Positions 1 to 9,357 of a DNA stretch of 64,000 nucleotides are shown here, piece after piece. Source of the DNA: Amycolatopsis orientalis DSM 40040 = KCTC 9412 (GTDB lineage: Bacteria; Actinomycetota; Actinomycetes; Mycobacteriales; Pseudonocardiaceae); assembly GCF_000478275.1 (NCBI RefSeq), contig NZ_ASJB01000077.1:62001-126000 (forward strand). Reading direction: 5' to 3'. The position numbers were made by a program, and so were the translations under genes. Numbering within the stretch: the stretch's first letter is position 1; the number at the start of each line of letters is the position of its first letter. The notes under the pieces were generated by a model. It did no database searches. It was not told the DNA's origin and saw only the letters and a program-made list of their open reading frames with translations.

Positions 1-2
1 GT

Positions 3-68
3 CATGCCCGCGACGACAAGGGTTTCGACGACGACGACTTCTCGAACAACTCGTGGATGGTCGACTGA
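3..68 (+). CDS. 3' end of an unidentified gene (partial)
   Basis: Only the last 21 codons and a TGA stop are inside the window. The readable tail is rich in aspartate (HARDDKGFDDDDFSNNSWM, then VD). Acidic, low-complexity C-termini of this kind are common in actinobacterial envelope or secretion-associated proteins, but nothing here identifies a family. The reading frame is supported by the stop codon sitting 18 bases before a strong rho-independent terminator on the same strand. The start lies upstream of the window. Confidence 0.55.
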   Translation, partial: HARDDKGFDDDDFSNNSWMVD

Positions 69-86
69 TCCACTTCGGCGCACTTG

Positions 87-120
87 GGGCCCGGTTCACC
101 AGAACCGGGCCCTTCTCTTT
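87..120 (+). terminator. Rho-independent terminator of the upstream gene
   Basis: An 11-bp perfect stem (GGGCCCGGTTC at 87-97, GAACCGGGCCC at 102-112) with a 4-base loop is followed by a pyrimidine run (TTCTCTTT). It sits just after the stop at 66-68. Confidence 0.85.
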
Positions 121-142
121 GCCCACTTCCCTGCCCGTGCGT

Positions 143-289
143 GTCGACTTTCGCGGGCTAACCGTGCTCCGGTGCCGCGGGGCTCGGTCGGGTGCGTGTC
201 GACTTTCGCCCCCTAATCGCGACGCGTAGGCATGCTAAGTAGCCGGGGCAGGTGGCGGGTCGGATCGCGGTTAGCCCGCTAAACGCGAG
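143..289. repeat. Three copies of the dispersed TTAGC/GCTAA palindromic repeat
   Basis: Copies lie at 143-166 and 198-223 (both in the GTCGACTTTCGC orientation) and at 263-289 (GATCGCGGTTAGCCCGCTAA). The second and third copies, together with the 19-mer GACGCGTAGGCATGCTAAG at 221-239, form a composite unit at 198-289 that recurs at 11000-11092. The block lies between convergent genes, after the terminator at 87-120. Confidence 0.9.
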
Positions 290-305
290 GCGGTGCGGCA
301 GCGGG

Positions 306-1133
306 TCAGGCGGCGGGTTCGTCCTGGAGCTCGATCGGGGCGCGCTTGACGTCGGCGTCCAGCAGTGGCTGGTACTTGGTCGTCCCGGCCAGGTGGGTGA
401 GGAAGAACGCGGTGAACAGCGCCCTCGTCAGTTGCTGCGTCCCGCGGTGCGGCTTCCCGTGCAGCAGGAGCTGGCTCCAGTGCCTGCCCTCGGTGACGCC
501 GAGGTGCGACGACTTCCCGAGCGTCCGCAGCTGCACCGGCCCGCCCCACGCGTCCGCGATGGCCTCCGCGTGCCCCACCGGCGGCGCCACCAGATCCTCG
601 CCCGCCGCGAGGTGCAGGCCGGGCACGGTCACCGACCGTGCGGACACCGTCGCCGGCGGCAACGTCTGCGCGGGAGTGATGGTCGCGACAGCCTGGACCC
701 GCGGCCGATCGGAGCCTTCCTCCGCCGCCTGCGCGGCAGCGAGGACCGCCGAACCGCCGCCGGTCGAGTGCCCGGCGAGGCCGAGCTTCGCGGGGTCGAC
801 GCTGATGCCGTCCGGCCCGAGGCGGACCGTCGTGATCAGGTCGAGAGTGGTGAGCAGGTCGCCGGCCAGCAGCCGGTGCGACGGCAGCGGTCCGCGCTGG
901 GTGGCCGGGGCCGCCGCGACGATGCCCCAGCTCGCGAGATGCCTGAGCAGGTGCCGGTAGCTCCCGGTGGGCTGCAACCACCCATGCCCGAACGCGATCG
1001 CGGGCAGACCGAGCCCCGAGCGGGGCGTGAACACGACACCGGGGAGCCCGACCAGGGCGAGGTTGCCGCGCAGAACCTCGTGCGGACCTGGGTGGGACAG
1101 CTCCGCGAGCAGCTGCTTGGGCTTGCTGGCCAT
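306..1133 (-). CDS. Alpha/beta hydrolase (dienelactone hydrolase/chlorophyllase-like)
   Basis: The 275-residue protein has the alpha/beta hydrolase core: an oxyanion-type strand AIAFGHGW near residue 47 and a nucleophile elbow GHSTGGG with the likely catalytic Ser123. A late His (KSSHLG, about residue 210) could complete the triad. No signal peptide is visible, so it is probably cytoplasmic. It is divergent from glmS, with two repeat copies between them, and convergent with the gene at the window edge. The substrate cannot be read from sequence; esterase or lipase-like activity is an inference from the fold. Confidence 0.8.
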   Translation of the reverse strand: MASKPKQLLAELSHPGPHEVLRGNLALVGLPGVVFTPRSGLGLPAIAFGHGWLQPTGSYRHLLRHLASWGIVAAAPATQRGPLPSHRLLAGDLLTTLDLITTVRLGPDGISVDPAKLGLAGHSTGGGSAVLAAAQAAEEGSDRPRVQAVATITPAQTLPPATVSARSVTVPGLHLAAGEDLVAPPVGHAEAIADAWGGPVQLRTLGKSSHLGVTEGRHWSQLLLHGKPHRGTQQLTRALFTAFFLTHLAGTTKYQPLLDADVKRAPIELQDEPAA

Positions 1134-1185
1134 GCTCGTGACCTTACTGCCCGCACCCTCGTCCGGCCCGCGCGCCGCCCCGCGG

Positions 1186-1245
1186 GTCGACTTTCGCGGG
1201 CTAACCGTGACGCCGAGCTCGCGTTTAGCCCGCTAAACGCAGGTG
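1186..1245. repeat. Two dispersed repeat copies in a divergent promoter region
   Basis: Copies at 1186-1211 (GTCGACTTTCGCGGGCTAAC form) and 1221-1245 (GCGTTTAGCCCGCTAAACGC) lie between the divergent hydrolase and glmS starts. The second ends only about 50 bases before the glmS start, so it may overlap promoter DNA. Confidence 0.9.
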
Positions 1246-1293
1246 CGGGCGCCCGGGCGAAGGGCCTGAAGTTCCCTCGTTAGGCTGGTGGCC

Positions 1294-3156
1294 GTGTGTG
1301 GAATCGTGGGATACGTCGGACACCGCCCGGCCCTGGACGTCGTCATCGGCGGACTGCGCAGGATGGAATACCGCGGCTATGACTCGGCGGGTGTCGCCGT
1401 CCTCGACGGCGTCGGGGCGCTGAACGTCGAGCGCAAGGCAGGCCGCCTGGCCAACCTGGAGACCCAGCTCGACACCGTCGGCAGGGACGCCTTCACCGGC
1501 ACGGCCGGGATGGGCCACACCCGCTGGGCCACCCACGGCGCCCCGGTCGACCGCAACTCGCACCCGCATCGCGACGCCTCCCATCAGGTCGCCGTCGTGC
1601 ACAACGGCATCATCGAGAACTTCGCCGCCCTGCGCGCCGAACTCGAGGCCGACGGCATCGAGATGGCGAGCGACACCGACTCCGAGACCGCCGCGCACCT
1701 CATCTCCCGCGCCTACACCGAGGGCGACACGAAGGGCGACTTCCCGGCCAGCGTCGCCGCGGTCTGCCGTCGTCTCGAAGGCGCGTTCACCCTGGTCGTG
1801 ACCATCGCCGACCAGCCGGACACCATCGTCGCCGCCCGCCGTTCCTCGCCGCTGGTCGTCGGTGTCGGCGAGGGTGAGCACTTCGTCGCCTCCGATGTCG
1901 CCGCGTTCATCGAGCACACGCGTGAGGCGGTCGAGCTCGGCCAGGACCAGCTCGTCGTGATCACCCGAGAGGGTTACGAGGTCACCGACTTCCACGGCGA
2001 CGCCGCCCAGGCCAAGCCGTTCACCGTCGACTGGGACCTTTCGGCCGCGGAAAAGGGCGGCCACGAGTACTTCATGCTCAAGGAGATCGAGGAGCAGCCC
2101 GAGGCGCTGGCGAACACGTTGCGCGGCCACTTCGACGGCGGCCGGATCATCCTCGACGAGCAGCGCATCTCCGACCAGGACCTGCGTGACGTCGACAAGG
2201 TCTTCGTCGTCGCCTGCGGTTCCGCGTACCACTCCGGCCTGGTCGCCAAGTACGCGATCGAGCACTGGTGCCGCCTCCCGGTCGAGGTCGAGCTGGCCAG
2301 CGAGTTCCGCTATCGCGACCCGGTGCTGGATCGCGCGACCCTGGTCGTCGCCGTCTCCCAGTCGGGCGAGACCGCGGACACCCTTGAGGCCGTCCGCCAC
2401 GCTCGTGAGCAGAAGGCCCGCGTCCTGGCCGTCTGCAACACCAACGGCGCGCAGATCCCGCGCGAATCCGACGCCGTCCTCTACACGCACGCCGGTCCGG
2501 AGATCGGCGTTGCCTCGACCAAGGCGTTCCTCGCGCAGATCGCGGCCAACTACCTGGTCGGCCTGGCGCTGGCGCAGGCCCGCGGCACCAAGTACCCGGA
2601 CGAGGTCGCCCGCGAGTTCGCCGAACTCGAAGCCATGCCCGCCGCGGTGCAGAAGGTTCTGTCCACTGTGGACCAGGTCCGTGACCTCGGCCGCCGGATC
2701 GCCGACTCGAAGGCCGTGCTGTTCCTCGGCCGTCACGTCGGTTTCCCGGTCGCCCTCGAAGGCGCGCTGAAGCTCAAGGAACTGGCGTACATGCACGCCG
2801 AGGGTTTCGCCGCCGGCGAGCTCAAGCATGGCCCGATCGCGCTGATCGAAGAAGGCCTTCCCGTCGTCGTGGTGATGCCGTCGCCCAAGGGCCGCGCCGT
2901 CCTGCACTCGAAGCTGGTGTCGAACATCAGCGAGATCCAGGCACGCGGCGCCCGCACGATCGTGATCGCGGAAGAAGGCGACGAGACCGTTCGCCCGTTC
3001 GCCGACGAGCTGATCGAGATCCCGGCCGTGCCCACGCTGCTGCAGCCGCTGGTTTCGACGGTGCCGCTGCAGGTGCTGGCCGCGGAGATCGCCCGCACGC
3101 GCGGGTACGACGTAGACAAGCCGCGTAACCTGGCGAAGTCGGTCACCGTCGAGTAA
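1294..3156 (+). CDS. glmS: Glutamine--fructose-6-phosphate aminotransferase (isomerizing)
   Basis: GlmS converts fructose-6-phosphate and glutamine to glucosamine-6-phosphate, the entry step to UDP-GlcNAc for peptidoglycan. The GTG at 1294 is chosen over the one at 1288 because it places the catalytic cysteine directly after Met (MCGIVGYVG); that cysteine must become the N-terminal nucleophile. The class-II glutaminase domain (about 1-220, with HNGIIEN and GHTRWATHG) is followed by two SIS domains (VAVSQSGETADT; CGSAYHS) and the family's C-terminal tail ending KSVTVE. The length of 620 residues is normal. nnr follows after 14 bases with a GGAGG ribosome site, suggesting co-transcription. The 5' region is too short and dissimilar for a glmS ribozyme. 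Confidence 0.97.
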   Translation: MCGIVGYVGHRPALDVVIGGLRRMEYRGYDSAGVAVLDGVGALNVERKAGRLANLETQLDTVGRDAFTGTAGMGHTRWATHGAPVDRNSHPHRDASHQVAVVHNGIIENFAALRAELEADGIEMASDTDSETAAHLISRAYTEGDTKGDFPASVAAVCRRLEGAFTLVVTIADQPDTIVAARRSSPLVVGVGEGEHFVASDVAAFIEHTREAVELGQDQLVVITREGYEVTDFHGDAAQAKPFTVDWDLSAAEKGGHEYFMLKEIEEQPEALANTLRGHFDGGRIILDEQRISDQDLRDVDKVFVVACGSAYHSGLVAKYAIEHWCRLPVEVELASEFRYRDPVLDRATLVVAVSQSGETADTLEAVRHAREQKARVLAVCNTNGAQIPRESDAVLYTHAGPEIGVASTKAFLAQIAANYLVGLALAQARGTKYPDEVAREFAELEAMPAAVQKVLSTVDQVRDLGRRIADSKAVLFLGRHVGFPVALEGALKLKELAYMHAEGFAAGELKHGPIALIEEGLPVVVVMPSPKGRAVLHSKLVSNISEIQARGARTIVIAEEGDETVRPFADELIEIPAVPTLLQPLVSTVPLQVLAAEIARTRGYDVDKPRNLAKSVTVE

Positions 3157-3170
3157 GGACCGGAGGCGTC

Positions 3171-4616
3171 GTGCAGGGAATCTGGACCACGGAACGGATT
3201 CGCGCGGCGGAGGACAGGCTGCTCGCCGTCACGCCCGACGGCGAGCTCATGCGACGCGCGGCCTTCGGCCTGTCGGTGCATGCCGCCGAGATGCTCGCCG
3301 AACACACGGGGTCGGTGTCCGGGCGGCGGGTGACGTTGCTGGTCGGTTCGGGCGACAACGGCGGTGACGCCTTGTGGGCCGGTGCGTTCTTGCGCCGTCG
3401 CAATGTGGCCGTCTCCGCGATCTTGCTGAAGCCAGAACGCGCGCACGGCCAGGGTTTGGCCGCGTTGAAGCGATCCGGCGGCAAGGTTGTGTCCGTTGAG
3501 GACGGTCCACAGTGGATTCAAAGGGCCGACCTCGTTGTCGACGGGATCGTCGGTATTTCGGCGCGAGGGCCCTTGCGGGCGGACGCCGCCGCGCTGCTGG
3601 AGCACGTGAGTTCGCCGGTGCTGGCCGTCGATCTGCCGAGCGGGGTGGATCCGGACACCGGCGCCGTCGACGGTCCTGCCATCGTCGCCGACCGCACGGT
3701 CACCTTCGGCGCCCTCAAGCCCGTGCACGCCCTCGCGCCCGCGTCGTGCGGCGAAGTCGCCCTGGTGGACATCGGGCTGCGGCCGGAGCTCGGCGAACCC
3801 GATCTGGAGCGGCTCGACACGGCCGATGTCGCCGCGGCGTGGCCCGTCCCCGGGCCGGGCGACGACAAGTACAGCCAAGGCGTGGTCGGGGTGGCCGCGG
3901 GATCCGCGACCTACCCCGGGGCGGCTGTGCTCGCGGCCGGTGCCGCCGTGCGGGCGACGTCCGGGCTGGTGCGCTACGCCGGGCACGCCGCCGACGTGGT
4001 CCGCGGGCGGTGGCCCGAAGTGATCGCGACGGGCTCGGTGACGGACGCCGGCCGGGTGCAGGCGTGGGTCGTCGGGCCGGGGATCGGCACCGGCAACGAG
4101 GGCCGGGACGTGCTGCGGTTCGTGCTCGGCCGGGGGGTGCCGGTGTGCGCGGACGCCGACGCGACGACGATCATCGCGCATTCGCCCGACGTGCTCGACG
4201 CGCGCGATCCGGACACGCCGCTCGTGCTGACGCCGCACGCCGGGGAGTTCGAGCGGCTGATGGGTTCGCCGCCGGGGGCGGACCGGGTCGCGGCGGCGCG
4301 GTCGGCCGCGCGGAAGTACGACGCCGTCGTGCTCCTGAAGGGGCACTGCACCGTGGTCGCGGCGCCGGACGGGCGCGCGCTGGTGAACACGCCGCGAGGG
4401 TCGTGGCTCGCGACGGCCGGTTCGGGCGACGTTCTGTCCGGTCTGGTCGGCTCGCTGCTCGCCGCCGGGCTCGATCCGTGGCTGGCGGCAGGGGTCGCCG
4501 CGCACGTCCATTCGCTCGCCGGCTCGCTCGCCGCTGACGGCGCTCCGACCTCGGCTTCCGGCATCCTCGACGCCGTCCCCGATGCCGTCCGGGCCGTCCG
4601 CTCGCACACCCTCTGA
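3171..4616 (+). CDS. nnr: Bifunctional NAD(P)H-hydrate epimerase / ADP-dependent dehydratase
   Basis: This repairs hydrated NADH and NADPH. The N-terminal YjeF_N epimerase half carries a GSGDNGGDALWAG loop near residue 64. The C-terminal ribokinase-like dehydratase half has VGPGIGTGNEG and the catalytic-type loop GSGDVLSGLVGSLLAAG near residue 425. The length of 481 residues fits a fused enzyme. It starts with GTG behind GGAGG and follows glmS closely. The order glmS-nnr matches the mycobacterial backbone as remembered. Confidence 0.93.
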   Translation: MQGIWTTERIRAAEDRLLAVTPDGELMRRAAFGLSVHAAEMLAEHTGSVSGRRVTLLVGSGDNGGDALWAGAFLRRRNVAVSAILLKPERAHGQGLAALKRSGGKVVSVEDGPQWIQRADLVVDGIVGISARGPLRADAAALLEHVSSPVLAVDLPSGVDPDTGAVDGPAIVADRTVTFGALKPVHALAPASCGEVALVDIGLRPELGEPDLERLDTADVAAAWPVPGPGDDKYSQGVVGVAAGSATYPGAAVLAAGAAVRATSGLVRYAGHAADVVRGRWPEVIATGSVTDAGRVQAWVVGPGIGTGNEGRDVLRFVLGRGVPVCADADATTIIAHSPDVLDARDPDTPLVLTPHAGEFERLMGSPPGADRVAAARSAARKYDAVVLLKGHCTVVAAPDGRALVNTPRGSWLATAGSGDVLSGLVGSLLAAGLDPWLAAGVAAHVHSLAGSLAADGAPTSASGILDAVPDAVRAVRSHTL

Positions 4617-4628
4617 CCAGGGCCCCGT

Positions 4629-4703
4629 GTCGACTTTAGCCCCCTAATCGTGCTCTGACGGCGCCCGCCCGCAGAGCACGATTAGGGGGCGAAACGCAAG
4701 TGC
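4629..4703. repeat. Inverted repeat pair forming a 19-bp hairpin
   Basis: Two dispersed-repeat copies face each other. Arms GCCCCCTAATCGTGCTCTG (4639-4657) and its perfect complement (4672-4690) enclose a 14-base loop. It lies right after the nnr stop, where it could work as a transcription terminator in both directions. There is no T-run. Confidence 0.9.
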
Positions 4704-4850
4704 GTCGGCGCGGGCGGCAGGTGAGGAAAAGTGGGAGAGTTATCGAGTTACGTGTTAACTCGGGGCGAATAATCTGGTAAGAAGCAGGTGTGAGCGCCGA
4801 CACCCACCCCGCCGGGACCGCGATGTCCCAGGTCGTGAACGGTGTCGCCC

Positions 4851-5666
4851 ATGTCTAAGACCAGGCCATCGGACGCCGCCGTCGAGCACCGGCGCCAGGA
4901 GATCCTCGACCACGTCATCGCCACCGGTGAGGTCCGCATCGACGACCTCACCACCCGGTTCGGCGTCAGCCTGATGACGATGCACCGCGACCTCGACGAC
5001 CTCGCCGAGCGCGGCCTCCTCCGCAAACTGCGCGGCAAGGTCGAGGCCTACCCGGCGACGACCATGGAGTCGGCCGCCCGCTTCCGCGACACCTTCAACC
5101 AGACCGCGAAGGAAGCGCTGGGCGAGGCCGCCGCGGCGCACGTCCAGTCCGGCCAGACGGTCTTCGTCGACGACTCGACGACGCTCTTCCCGCTCGTCCG
5201 CCGCCTCGGCGCGATCGAAGACCTGACAGTCATCACCAACTCGCTCGAAGCCGCCCGCATCCTCGGCCCGGCCAAGAGCGTCGAAGTCGTTCTCGCCGGC
5301 GGCCGCTATCACCACGAGTTCGACTCGTGCGCCGGGCCGGACGTCCTCGCGTTCCTCGAGCGCACCCACGCCGACATCGGGTTCGTCTCGGTCGCCGCGG
5401 TCGCGGTCGGCCGCCTGTTCCACCCCGTCCAGGACTACGCCGCGCTCAAGAAGACCGCGCTGCGCACCGCCAGCCACAACGTCCTGGTCGTCGACAACTC
5501 CAAGTTCGGCCGCACCGCCACGTTCGCGCACGGCGACATCGGCGACTACGACCTCCTGATCACCGACGACCTGACACCGACCGAGGAGATCGAGGCCGCC
5601 CTGAACGCGGGAACGGCCATCGAACAGGTCGAGTGCGACCCAGAGGGGCCGGAATATGAAATCTGA
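4851..5666 (+). CDS. DeoR-family transcriptional regulator
   Basis: The N-terminal DeoR-type winged helix (EILDHVIATGEVRIDDLTTR, then a recognition-helix region VSLMTMHRDLDDLAERG) is followed by a sugar-phosphate sensor domain with the family motif VFVDDSTT and ITNSLEAA. Such regulators usually respond to phosphorylated sugars. The ATG at 4851 is preferred; a GTG at 4842 would add three residues and neither has a clear ribosome site. The 3' end overlaps xylB by 11 bases, so it probably controls the xylulokinase operon it belongs to. Confidence 0.9.
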   Translation: MSKTRPSDAAVEHRRQEILDHVIATGEVRIDDLTTRFGVSLMTMHRDLDDLAERGLLRKLRGKVEAYPATTMESAARFRDTFNQTAKEALGEAAAAHVQSGQTVFVDDSTTLFPLVRRLGAIEDLTVITNSLEAARILGPAKSVEVVLAGGRYHHEFDSCAGPDVLAFLERTHADIGFVSVAAVAVGRLFHPVQDYAALKKTALRTASHNVLVVDNSKFGRTATFAHGDIGDYDLLITDDLTPTEEIEAALNAGTAIEQVECDPEGPEYEI

Positions 5667-7092
5667 CCTGGTCGCCGGAATCGACTCGTCGACCCAGTCG
5701 ACGAAGGTCGTCGTCTGCGACGCGGCCACCGGCGAGATCGTCCGTACCGGCCGTGCTTCGCACCCCGACGGCACCGAAGTCGCCCCCTCTGCGTGGTGGG
5801 ACGCGTTGCGCGAGGCCACCGATGGCCTGCTCGACGGGGTCGGTGCGATCGGCGTCGGCGGTCAGCAGCACGGCATGGTCACCCTCGACGAGGACGGCGA
5901 GGTCGTCCGGCCCGCGTTGCTGTGGAACGACACTCGGTCCGCGAAGGCGGCCGAAGACCTCGGAAGTGAACTCGGCGCCGAGAACTGGGCGAAGTCCGTC
6001 GGCTCGGTCCCGGTCGCCAGCTTCACCGTCACGAAACTGCGCTGGATGGCGGAGAACGAGCCCGAGCTGGCCGATCGCGTCGCCAAAGTCCTGCTCCCGC
6101 ACGACTGGCTGACGTGGCGCCTGCTGGGCCAGGGCGCCGAGCCGGTCACCGACCGCGGCGACGCGTCCGGCACCGGCTACTTCTCGCCCGCCGGCGGCAC
6201 CTACCGCCAGGACCTCCTCGCGCACGCCTTCGGTGGCCGCACCCCCTCGCTGCCCAAGCTCCTCGGCCCCGCCGAGGCCGCGGGGCACACGCCGGACGGG
6301 ATCCTGGTCTCGGCCGGAACCGGCGACAACATGGCCGCCGCACTTGGCCTCGAACTCGTCCCCGGCGACGTCGTGGTCTCGCTGGGCACCAGCGGCACCG
6401 TCTTCGGCGTCTCCGAGACCGCGAGCGCCGACCCCACCGGCATCGTCGCCGGATTCGCCGACGCCACCGGCCGGTTCCTGCCGCTCGCCTGCACCCTCAA
6501 CGCCGCCCGCGTGCTCACCGCCACGGCCGCGATGCTCGGCGTCGAACTCGCGGAGTTCGACAAGCTGGCACTCGCCGCCGCTCCTGGCTCCGGCGGCCTC
6601 ACCTTCCTGCCCTACCTCGACGGTGAGCGGACGCCGAACCTCCCGGACGCCAAGGGCACGCTCTTCGGCCTGACCCGCGCGAACATGACGCCGGAGAACC
6701 TCGCCCGTGCCGCCGTCGAAGGCATGCTGTGCGGTCTCGCCGCCGGTCTCGACGCCCTGCGTGAACAGGGGCTCGAGGTCCGCCGCGTGCTCCTGATCGG
6801 TGGCGGCGCGCAGTCGGCCGCCGTCCGCGCGGTCGCGCCGGTCGTGTTCGGCGTGCCCGTCGTCATCCCCGAAGTCGCCGAGTACGTCGCGGTCGGCGCC
6901 GCGCGGCAGGCGGCCTGGGCCCTCGCTTCCAGCAAGGAACCTCCCCGCTGGCAGGAAGACCACGGCAAGACCCGGCTCGAGCTGGCCGAACCGACCGAGG
7001 CGGACCGCGCCGAGGGATACCGGATCCAGCAACGGCATCTCGAGGCCCGCGAACTCGGGCACGGCATTCCCGCGAAACCGAAAGAGGACTGA
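5656..7092 (+). CDS. xylB: Xylulokinase (FGGY carbohydrate kinase)
   Basis: The protein phosphorylates D-xylulose (or a related ketose or polyol product) with ATP. The N-terminal phosphate-binding strand GIDSSTQSTK, the family's GQQHGMV segment, VSLGTSGTVF and the ATP-site GGGAQS are visible. The length of 478 residues is typical. It overlaps the DeoR gene and is followed 4 bases later by an ABC transporter ATPase, so the three form one sugar-use operon. FGGY substrate assignment from sequence alone is only moderate; xylulokinase is the best fit. Confidence 0.88.
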   Translation: MKSDLVAGIDSSTQSTKVVVCDAATGEIVRTGRASHPDGTEVAPSAWWDALREATDGLLDGVGAIGVGGQQHGMVTLDEDGEVVRPALLWNDTRSAKAAEDLGSELGAENWAKSVGSVPVASFTVTKLRWMAENEPELADRVAKVLLPHDWLTWRLLGQGAEPVTDRGDASGTGYFSPAGGTYRQDLLAHAFGGRTPSLPKLLGPAEAAGHTPDGILVSAGTGDNMAAALGLELVPGDVVVSLGTSGTVFGVSETASADPTGIVAGFADATGRFLPLACTLNAARVLTATAAMLGVELAEFDKLALAAAPGSGGLTFLPYLDGERTPNLPDAKGTLFGLTRANMTPENLARAAVEGMLCGLAAGLDALREQGLEVRRVLLIGGGAQSAAVRAVAPVVFGVPVVIPEVAEYVAVGAARQAAWALASSKEPPRWQEDHGKTRLELAEPTEADRAEGYRIQQRHLEARELGHGIPAKPKED

Positions 7093-7096
7093 ACCG

Positions 7097-8188
<1,092 letters not shown>

Positions 8189-8217
8189 GCCCGGTTCGTG
8201 GGAAACTGGTGGTCGTT

Positions 8218-9357
8218 ATGACCGCCAGTTTCCCGCGTGCCGAGGTCGTCATCGACCTGTCCGCCATCCGGCACAACGTCGCCCTGCTCGATTCCCGCGC
8301 CCCCGGGGCCCAGACCATGGCGGTGGTCAAGGCCGACGGCTACGGGCACGGAGCGCTTGAGGCCGGGCGGGCCGCCATCGAAGGCGGGGCGACCTGGCTG
8401 GGAACCTGCTCTCTCGGTGAAGCGATCGCGCTGCGCCGCGCGGGGATCGGTGTCCGGCTCTTCAGCTGGCTCGACACTCCCGAAGCCGACTTCGCGGAAG
8501 CCGTCGCCGAAGACATCGACGTCGCCGTCAGCTCCCTCGACGAACTCGCTCGCGTGGCCGATGGCGCGCGCCGGGCGCGCGACTTTAGCCCCCTAATCGC
8601 GACGGCGCGGGTGCACCTGAAGATCGACACCGGACTCTCCCGAAATGGCTGCCCACCTGCGGAATGGCCCGCGTTGGTCCAGGCAGCGGCGGCCGCGAAG
8701 CCGCTCGTCGAGGTCGTCGCGATCTGGTCGCATCTCGCCTGCGCCGACGAGCCGGGCCACCCCTCCATCGACGCGCAGGCCAAACGGTTCGACGAGGCCT
8801 ACGACATCGCCCGCGCGGCCGGGCTGGAGCCGATGCGCCACCTCGCGAACTCCGCCGCCGTGCTGACCAGGCCGGACCTGCACTTCGACCTCGTACGCCC
8901 GGGGATCGCGATCTACGGGCTGAACCCGGTGCCCGCGGCCGAAGACCTGCGCCCGGCGATGACCTTCAAATCGTCGGTCGTCCTCACGAAGCGGATCGCG
9001 TCCGGCGAATCCGTCTCCTACGGCCACACGTGGACCGCCGAGCGCGACACCACCCTCGCCCTGGTCCCCGTCGGATACGCCGACGGCGTGCCGCGGTCGC
9101 TGTCCGGCCGCATGGACGTTTGGCTCGGCGGACGCCGTCGCCCGGTCGTCGGCCGCGTCTGCATGGACCAGTTGATCGTCGATTGCGGAGATTACGAGCC
9201 CGCCGTCGGGAGCGAAGTGACCCTCTTCGGCCAGGGCACGTTTGGCGAGCCGACAGCCCGGGAATGGGCCGACAAGCTGGGGACGATCGACTACGAGATC
9301 GTGACTTCGATGTACCGCCCGCGTATCCGCCGAACGTATCTGGAGGCCGGCTCGTGA
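8218..9357 (+). CDS. alr: Alanine racemase, carrying an in-frame repeat insertion
   Basis: This PLP enzyme makes D-alanine for peptidoglycan. The PLP lysine is K38 in VVKADGYGHG, and SYGHTW and RVCMDQL mark the C-terminal domain with the catalytic tyrosine. The ATG at 8218 is preferred to a GTG at 8209. Residues 121-128 (RDFSPLIA) are encoded by a copy of the dispersed repeat (8577-8603) placed in frame between the helix ending DGARRA and strand RVHLKIDTG. From memory of the family, these two segments are normally joined by a short loop, so the repeat seems to lengthen a loop without breaking the enzyme. The 3' end overlaps the next gene by 4 bases (GTGA). Confidence 0.94.
   Translation: MTASFPRAEVVIDLSAIRHNVALLDSRAPGAQTMAVVKADGYGHGALEAGRAAIEGGATWLGTCSLGEAIALRRAGIGVRLFSWLDTPEADFAEAVAEDIDVAVSSLDELARVADGARRARDFSPLIATARVHLKIDTGLSRNGCPPAEWPALVQAAAAAKPLVEVVAIWSHLACADEPGHPSIDAQAKRFDEAYDIARAAGLEPMRHLANSAAVLTRPDLHFDLVRPGIAIYGLNPVPAAEDLRPAMTFKSSVVLTKRIASGESVSYGHTWTAERDTTLALVPVGYADGVPRSLSGRMDVWLGGRRRPVVGRVCMDQLIVDCGDYEPAVGSEVTLFGQGTFGEPTAREWADKLGTIDYEIVTSMYRPRIRRTYLEAGS
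8577..8603. repeat. Dispersed repeat copy inside alr
   Basis: The sequence GCGACTTTAGCCCCCTAATC (from 8579) matches the intergenic family member at 198-223 apart from one base (TTAG versus TTCG). It reads through in frame without a stop. Confidence 0.92.

Noticed and set aside
1246..1293. glmS ribozyme
   Set aside because: Fewer than 50 bases separate the repeat from the start and no ribozyme core is visible; this element is typical of Firmicutes.
1225..2907. Long minus-strand ORF over glmS
   Set aside because: It is the antisense shadow of glmS in GC-rich DNA; its translation is charged low-complexity sequence with no domain, while the plus frame is a complete enzyme.
6800..7096. N-terminal extension of the ABC ATPase into xylB
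   Set aside because: The extra 99 codons are another frame of xylB; the ATG at 7097 gives the normal family start.
8664..9353. N-terminal extension of the hydrolase into alr
   Set aside because: The open frame upstream of 9354 is an alternative frame of alr; a GGAGG site and GTGA overlap place the true start at 9354.
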